From Strigamia acuminata (taxonomy: Eukaryota; Arthropoda; Chilopoda; Geophilomorpha; Linotaeniidae), in assembly GCA_949358305.1 (NCBI GenBank), contig CASHSZ010000130.1, forward strand, positions 1 to 40,000: a stretch of 40,000 nucleotides of DNA, in the 5' to 3' direction. Each line of letters begins with the position of its first letter. Within the stretch, counting starts at the first letter, position 1. This document shows, one piece after another, positions 34,466 through 40,000 of this stretch. The notes beneath the pieces are model-generated. The model made no database searches. It saw only the letters and a list, made by a program, of their open reading frames with translations, and had not been told where the DNA came from. The position numbers were made by a program, and so were the translations under genes.

Positions 34466-37400
34466 TTACAATCGGAAAATCCGAGAAATCAACGATTGTA
34501 AACGTTCCGATCCGAGCCACTTCGTGAAGATGTCGGCGACGTTGAGATCGCCGGGCACTTTGCGGAGTTCGAAGCGTCCCGCCGTATACCACTCCCTGAG
34601 CCAATGATAACGTACACGAATATGTCGAGTTTTCGAAGTTTCGACATCGTTGGAAGTAAACTGTATGGCCGAGAGAGCGTCGGAATAGATTACGGGTCGC
34701 GATAATCGGTTGAGGATCGGAAACTGAAGATAAACGTGGTCCAACCAGTAAAGCTCCTTGACACACTCAACAAGGGCGATAAATTCTGCTTCCATTGTTG
34801 AGCATGCCACGGTCGACTGTTTACGACAGGACCAGCCGATTGGAATGTTGCCGATGAAAGTGATATAGCCGCCGAAACTCAATGATGTCTCCGGATCGCA
34901 TGCCCACGAAGCGTCGGTGTAAGCCCACAATTGTGAAGATGTACAGCCGGATAGTTCAATACAAAAGTCTGCGGTGTTTGCCACGTACTGCAAGACTTGA
35001 AGTAATGCTCGAATGTGGGTCTTATTATAACAGATGTTATACTGCGACAAATGAATAACGGAGTAAAGAATATCGGGGCGTGTCCTCGAAGCCAAGAATA
35101 ACAGCGATCCGATCAGCGAGCGGTATGGAAAATCTTCCAAATTCTCGGTCGATCCTCTGACGAGTGTCGTCCCGGGTGTCACGGGAACTTTCACGAGCTT
35201 GTTGGTCGAGGTACCGAACTTTTTGATGATCTTCGCAATATAAGCACGTTGGGAAATGAATGTGCGTCCCATATCACGGATAAACTCGACACCTAACAAT
35301 TTCGTAATCGGACCGAGATTGACGATTTGGAATTTCGAACTGATGAGTCGGATCAATTGGTCGAAAACACTGTCGGATGCGTAGAATAAAATAATATCGT
35401 CCACGTAGACTAACATGATAGCGGAATTTCCGAAGACGTAAACACAATTACACGCGGGCATTCTTCGGAATCCGAGGTCTCGAAGCGTTTCGTCCAATTT
35501 TTCGAACCACTGTCTTCCCGACTGGTGGAGTCCGTATAGTGACTTGATGAGGAGCCACACATTGTTGGGGTTGGAACATGTGGCACCTGCAGGGATCCGC
35601 ATGTAGACTTTATGTTTAAGTTCGCCATACAGGTACGCACATTTCACATCTAAGTGTGCATCCTTCCAACCACGCAACACTACGAGAAGACAGAAGAATA
35701 AACGGATTAAGACGAAATTCACCACCGGACTAAAAACTTCATCGTAGTCGACTCCGAGAGTTTGACGAAAACCCTGGGCGACTAAACGAGCTCGATATCT
35801 GGTGATCGTCCCTGCTGCATCGGTCTTAAGCTTAAAAAGCCATTTGCAGCCAAGAATCGTGGTATCCGGTGGTCTTGGAACTTCGAGATAAACTTCTCTT
35901 TCGGTAAATGTGTCGAGCTCTTCCTTAATGGCTTCCCGCCACTTCGGAGCATCGGAAAATTTCGGGATTTCAGCATAGGAAGCTGGTTCCGTTCTACAAA
36001 GGTGAGCCGCATGGCGAGCACCCGGAATCGTAGGCAGTGTGTACTCGATGTTGCTCCAAATAAATAAACTGGGATCATAATCGATGTTGTTGAGCATACA
36101 GTATTCATCAACATCCCTCTGAGATCTGAGTCGAATGCCCGGCATCGGAAAATAGTAAACGTCCGTTTTAATCGATCCCGGAACTTGATCCTTCCGAAGG
36201 TGTTCCTCGCGTCTCCAATCACTGCACTCGGAATCTCCCCCAATGGGTCGCCAAATATATGCAGTATGGCGATCCGTAGCAGGCAAGACTTCAGTCCCGA
36301 CTATGTGCTGAATTGGAGCAGGAGACATTGGAGTATCGTCAAATACCGACACTGTATGAGAAAGATCTGCTCCACGGGTTTTCCGGCGATATGTGATGTA
36401 TCTCGCTGGAGAACCAGGCGGTGATTGGCGAGGAGACTGCTCTGCAGATGTCCCAGTGAAATCAGATGTTCTTGGAAGAATGGCTTGGTCATCAAAGTCA
36501 GCAATATCGTCATCTGTATCTCCTTCCTGATAGAGGATGGGATACGATTGTGAATGTCCTAGACTTGCCGAACTCGGTAATTGCAGTGCACACGCATCCA
36601 ACAGTAACTGCTCTGGCGTTGTCGGAGGCGGCAATTGGATGACCGGTGTATGAACAGAGTGAGATGTCGATACGCCGCTGGCGTGGCTTGCTCCACCATT
36701 ATCGGAGTCGTCGTCGGAATGGTCAGAATGTTCGGAATCGGATCCTCTTGGCCAGTCATGGAACTGGACGTTGTCGTTAAACGAAACCGATTGCTGTCCG
36801 ACATCAGAAAAAGTTTCTTCGGGCCGTTGAGATGCGCCACGAAGAGATTTCCGATATGATTGGCGTTCATCGATCTTGACGTGAACCGTTTCGTAAACTC
36901 GATCTTCTACCGGATTCCAAACTCTATATCCGCGGGTACCAGTCGCGTAACCAACGAGATATCCCTCCCATGCACGCGGATCTAGTTTCTTGCGGCCTGG
37001 CGCGGTGTAATGCACCCAGCATTTGGACCCCATTTTGCGTAGGTGTCGTAAAGACAATGCTCGTTGTCGCCATAGGATATACGGAATTTGGTTATTCAAT
37101 CTCGAATGCGGACTTCGGTTCTTCACATACGCGAAAGTAACTGCGAGTTCCGCCCAAAGGTCGTCCGGGAGTTGAGTTTCGGAGATAAGAGATCGGACAC
37201 TGTCGGCCATTGTTCGATTTATGCGTTCTGCAGTGCCGTTCATTTGAGGTGATGCAGGATTGGTCCTCTGCCCTTGGATGCCCTTTTCTTTGAGGTAGTT
37301 CGAGAATTCATTTGACATGAATTCGCCGCCACGGTCGGATCTGATTGCTTTCACGCGAGTGTTCTGAATTCGTTCGACTCGGGCGACGAAGTCCTTAAAT

Positions 37401-39424
37401 GCCCCAAAAGTCTGGGATTTCTGCGCCAACGGGATAATCCACGTGTAACGCGTGGCATCGTCGATGATGGTGAAAACATAATCCGAGCCGCCCAGTGACG
37501 TGAGCGGGGCTGGTCCCCACAAATCCATGTGTAGAAGATCCAATGGTTTCGATGTACAGGGATTCGGGTCCGGTTTATGTGAAGCTCTGGTCGATTTAGC
37601 AATTCTGCAGTCGTTACACGACAATTCCTGTCGAACTTCAGCTGGTTGCAAACCATAAACCTGGTCGTTAGCTGCCAGAAGCTTCATTGCATTAGTATGC
37701 AGATGACCGAGTCGACTATGCCATAGACCGGTGGCGTCTTTAACCGAAGCAGGATTAGCAATTACCTTCTTCTGTGACGGAGGTAAATTGCCAGGAGGAG
37801 GGGAAGTTGGCAGGAATTGCAGAGCATTGGAATAGGACTGTGTGGTCGGATTGACAATGACCGGTGAAGAAACGGGAGTAAGGACGGGAAAATGAGTGGG
37901 ATCGGTCAGGTTTGGAATTGGTTGGGTGGGAATTGCCTTCACACTCTCAACCGCTGGCAGTTCGAAACGATAGTCTGTAATTTCCCGTTGCTTTTGTTTT
38001 CCTTTAGCCGATTTCGGTACATTGTCGAAATCCACTTCTGTCGTGACCAGTGTTTTGACAGGTTGAATTACCGGTGGAGTGGCCGTCGAAACCGTTGTCG
38101 AACTGATGGGAACCGAACACAAACCGTCCAAATAATACAAGCCACCACGTTCCTTTGCACGAATGATTGGCAAACGATAGTCCGATTCATAAACATTAAC
38201 TTCTCCGTTGAAAATGTGGATATGATGTCGCGTTTTATCGATTTTCGACACCGAAATCAAATTGGCTTCGAAATTCGGTGCATATAGAACGTTGGTCAAA
38301 TCCAAAACGCAATCTGCATCATCAACTGACGTGAGAAGTTGAACCGTTCCTCGTCCAGTAACTTGCGATTTGCCTTGGCCCAATTCGATATCGAAAGGCG
38401 GAATGTTCGTGAAATCGGTGAATAACGCTCGCACATGGGTCACGTGGTCGGTAGCGCCGCAGTCAACAATCCACTCATTGGATTGCATAAAGTGGGCAAC
38501 TGGGCGCTCAACGACTTGCGGTGCACTGCAGAAAAATGTCCCTTTCCGAATTGGACGTGAGCTCCCTCGAGGACGAGTGTCTTCGACCTTGGCGACGGCG
38601 GTCTTATTCCGTCTTCGACTCTTACTTCTCGAGGAGCGTTGTACGGAAGCCGTCGACTGATTCGGGTTCGGATTCTCACGTCGAGGGTGGGGGCACTTAT
38701 TCGCGTAGTGGCCCATCTGGTCGCAATTGAAACACCGAATAGTTGACAAATCACGAGCACCGGATTTATTGCGTTGGCGAAACTGTCCTTTCGCAGAAGC
38801 ATGAGCCGTCGGTGGAGTTGTTCGAAGCAGACCCGCCGATCTTAAACGAGATTGTTCGGATATCAACTGTTCGGCAACCAAAGTCGGTGTAAATTTGTCA
38901 TCCGGCCAATGGTAAATTGCGAACGTTGCCTGGGCATACTCAGGTGGCAATCCCTTAAGATACTGATATGCGTGGTGGTCGGGCGAAGTTTCCTCCTTAA
39001 CGTCCTTTAATTGCCTCACGTAGTGATCGACTCGGGCAATAAAATCCGGCATATCCTCGTTGGGTCCAATCTGGAGATTTAAAAACTCCCAACGCATGGC
39101 TGCTCTTCTGGCCCGTGAGCTTGGCGCATAAATCTTAGCCAGCGCGTCCCACGCCTCTTTCGGCGTGTTGCACGTGTCCAACACTGATCTTTTGGGCTCG
39201 CTGACTTGGATATAGATGTGACCGAGGGCTTTATCTTTCTTGGTCATGTACCGGTCCTTTTCTTTTTCCGTCAAGGTAGCTAAATGTTCGACTTCCTTCT
39301 CCTCGGTAACATGCCTCCAAAGGCCCTCGGACTTTAAGAGCATCCGCATCGATCGTTGCCACTGCTCGTAGTTTCCAACTCCGAGTACGGGAATTTTGCT
39401 CGATGAATCTCCAGATTTGTGCAT
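34466..39424 (-). CDS. Gag-Pol polyprotein of copia-2
   Basis: 1652 residues from ATG 39424, intact to the stop at 34466. The frame stays open for 24 nt upstream but without an earlier ATG, and this ATG aligns with the copia-1 start, so it is preferred. Domains: Gag at about 15-200; CCHC knuckle C231/C234/H239/C244; protease DCGATDH with D321; integrase triad D634, D697, E733 (DX35E) after an HHCC zinc site; a long Ser/Pro/Asp-rich linker; RVT_2 reverse transcriptase at about 1188-1440 with D1259 and YVDD at 1340-1343; RNase H with D1504, E1545 and D1582. Integrase and RT are strongly similar to copia-1, while the linker and Gag C-terminus diverge. All visible catalytic residues are kept. Confidence 0.96.
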   Translation of the reverse strand: MHKSGDSSSKIPVLGVGNYEQWQRSMRMLLKSEGLWRHVTEEKEVEHLATLTEKEKDRYMTKKDKALGHIYIQVSEPKRSVLDTCNTPKEAWDALAKIYAPSSRARRAAMRWEFLNLQIGPNEDMPDFIARVDHYVRQLKDVKEETSPDHHAYQYLKGLPPEYAQATFAIYHWPDDKFTPTLVAEQLISEQSRLRSAGLLRTTPPTAHASAKGQFRQRNKSGARDLSTIRCFNCDQMGHYANKCPHPRRENPNPNQSTASVQRSSRSKSRRRNKTAVAKVEDTRPRGSSRPIRKGTFFCSAPQVVERPVAHFMQSNEWIVDCGATDHVTHVRALFTDFTNIPPFDIELGQGKSQVTGRGTVQLLTSVDDADCVLDLTNVLYAPNFEANLISVSKIDKTRHHIHIFNGEVNVYESDYRLPIIRAKERGGLYYLDGLCSVPISSTTVSTATPPVIQPVKTLVTTEVDFDNVPKSAKGKQKQREITDYRFELPAVESVKAIPTQPIPNLTDPTHFPVLTPVSSPVIVNPTTQSYSNALQFLPTSPPPGNLPPSQKKVIANPASVKDATGLWHSRLGHLHTNAMKLLAANDQVYGLQPAEVRQELSCNDCRIAKSTRASHKPDPNPCTSKPLDLLHMDLWGPAPLTSLGGSDYVFTIIDDATRYTWIIPLAQKSQTFGAFKDFVARVERIQNTRVKAIRSDRGGEFMSNEFSNYLKEKGIQGQRTNPASPQMNGTAERINRTMADSVRSLISETQLPDDLWAELAVTFAYVKNRSPHSRLNNQIPYILWRQRALSLRHLRKMGSKCWVHYTAPGRKKLDPRAWEGYLVGYATGTRGYRVWNPVEDRVYETVHVKIDERQSYRKSLRGASQRPEETFSDVGQQSVSFNDNVQFHDWPRGSDSEHSDHSDDDSDNGGASHASGVSTSHSVHTPVIQLPPPTTPEQLLLDACALQLPSSASLGHSQSYPILYQEGDTDDDIADFDDQAILPRTSDFTGTSAEQSPRQSPPGSPARYITYRRKTRGADLSHTVSVFDDTPMSPAPIQHIVGTEVLPATDRHTAYIWRPIGGDSECSDWRREEHLRKDQVPGSIKTDVYYFPMPGIRLRSQRDVDEYCMLNNIDYDPSLFIWSNIEYTLPTIPGARHAAHLCRTEPASYAEIPKFSDAPKWREAIKEELDTFTEREVYLEVPRPPDTTILGCKWLFKLKTDAAGTITRYRARLVAQGFRQTLGVDYDEVFSPVVNFVLIRLFFCLLVVLRGWKDAHLDVKCAYLYGELKHKVYMRIPAGATCSNPNNVWLLIKSLYGLHQSGRQWFEKLDETLRDLGFRRMPACNCVYVFGNSAIMLVYVDDIILFYASDSVFDQLIRLISSKFQIVNLGPITKLLGVEFIRDMGRTFISQRAYIAKIIKKFGTSTNKLVKVPVTPGTTLVRGSTENLEDFPYRSLIGSLLFLASRTRPDILYSVIHLSQYNICYNKTHIRALLQVLQYVANTADFCIELSGCTSSQLWAYTDASWACDPETSLSFGGYITFIGNIPIGWSCRKQSTVACSTMEAEFIALVECVKELYWLDHVYLQFPILNRLSRPVIYSDALSAIQFTSNDVETSKTRHIRVRYHWLREWYTAGRFELRKVPGDLNVADIFTKWLGSERLQSLISRIFRL

Positions 39425-40000
39425 CGTGGCGTTGAAAACTGACAACAACGCGACGAAAACACAGGCTCAGGGAAATGGCACACAGGAGACACCGTAGCAC
39501 TGCACGAAAACGAAGCACAACACTCGATGCGAAGCACTTTCGAGGCGGAAACCGTCAAATTGGGCAATTCCTTCTGAAGGAATTCAAAAACCTCCGGTAG
39601 CCAGTCTGAGAGGGTCCGATCGGTGCACCTGGGCCCGCGGGAAACCTCACTTGTACCACGACAAGCACTACCGGAGAATACGTAATCGCTTGATCGGATT
39701 CGATCGAAGGGCGAATACGATGCTAAATGTCCCCCAAAAGCCTTAAATTCTACCTTAAAGTTAACAATGTAAATCGACAAGAAGGAGAAATAGATGAATC
39801 GGTCGCGGGTGCAACTCTCGTGCAAATGAAGGCACGGCGCAGCTTTCTCGAAAAGCTGGAGAAAACGCAAATTCGGATTTAAAACCCGAATTCTTCTCGA
39901 AAAAATTCGAGGCTCTTCGTGAAGATGTTCTAAAGATCGGTGATTACAACCGTTCACCGGGGAACTAAGCCGCCAATAATCTAGTATTGGATTCTCGTTG
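39425..40000 (-). other. copia-2 5' leader (partial)
   Basis: Untranslated leader running off the window. Three consecutive short hairpins lie at 39840-39858 (CAGCTTT/AAAGCTG), 39870-39892 (AATTCGG/CCGAATT) and 39896-39911 (CTCGAA/TTCGAG). A 207-codon frame overlapping the leader and the Gag start is in the wrong frame and is not annotated. Confidence 0.6.

Larger units (their letters stand above)
33697..40000 (-). mobile_element. Second Ty1/copia retrotransposon (copia-2), 5' end off window
   Basis: Minus-strand element with, from right to left, leader (39425-40000), Gag-Pol (39424-34466), 3' UTR with polypurine tract, and 3' LTR (34258-33697). No 5' LTR or primer-binding-site complement is visible before 40000. 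Copia-1 has 872 nt between LTR and ATG, so the copia-2 5' LTR is probably just outside. The protein and 3' UTR resemble copia-1 but the LTR sequence and length differ, so it is a related, separate family. Confidence 0.93.

Noticed and set aside
39334-39957. Minus-strand 207-codon ORF in the copia-2 leader
   Set aside because: Overlaps the start of Gag in another frame and has no recognisable domain.
39425-40000. copia-2 5' LTR or primer-binding site within the window
   Set aside because: No CCTCTGCTACCA or LTR-end sequence found; the leader probably continues past 40000.

Overview
This 40 kb window is repeat-dominated eukaryotic DNA, most likely from an invertebrate animal. Three things point that way: a split gene with short GT-AG introns, retrotransposons primed by an animal-type initiator tRNA-Met, and CpG-rich repeats that have not decayed. 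The species cannot be fixed from sequence alone; an arthropod would fit but that is a guess.

Layout. (1) 1-410: a small fold-back element made of nested inverted repeats. (2) 426 to about 17554: a satellite array of 121 complete monomers plus one partial (99 of 140 bp, 22 of 147 bp), with a trimeric higher-order pattern and later duplications of about 1974, 2542 and 2835 bp. It has no coding capacity. (3) 17913-29003: a large palindromic locus that looks like a fold-back transposon. Its arms are arrays of a 56-bp repeat in opposite orientation on the two sides; its centre is five 365-bp hairpins at a 580-bp period. One hairpin loop is inverted relative to the other four. (4) 18434-25274: a complete Ty1/copia retrotransposon nested in the left 56-bp array. 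Its 470-bp LTRs look identical, the target duplication is perfect, and the 1606-residue Gag-Pol frame is intact, so it is young and possibly active. (5) 29012-29622 and 32085-32752: two direct copies of one non-autonomous terminal-inverted-repeat family, bracketing about 2.5 kb of apparently single-copy DNA. (6) 30362-31800, minus strand: a five-exon gene for an unrecognised 312-residue protein with a very acidic tail. All four introns are phase 0, and E2F-like and CCAAT motifs lie just upstream. It is the only convincing host gene here. (7) 32837-33062: a 75/76-bp tandem triplet. (8) 33697-40000, minus strand: a second copia element of a related family, with its 3' LTR, an intact 1652-residue Gag-Pol, and a leader that runs off the right edge.

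The two copia elements encode the same replication machinery (Gag, protease, integrase, reverse transcriptase, RNase H) and share a conserved 3' untranslated stretch. The satellite, the fold-back locus and the nested insertion suggest heterochromatin, perhaps pericentromeric. The host gene sits in a small unique island within it.
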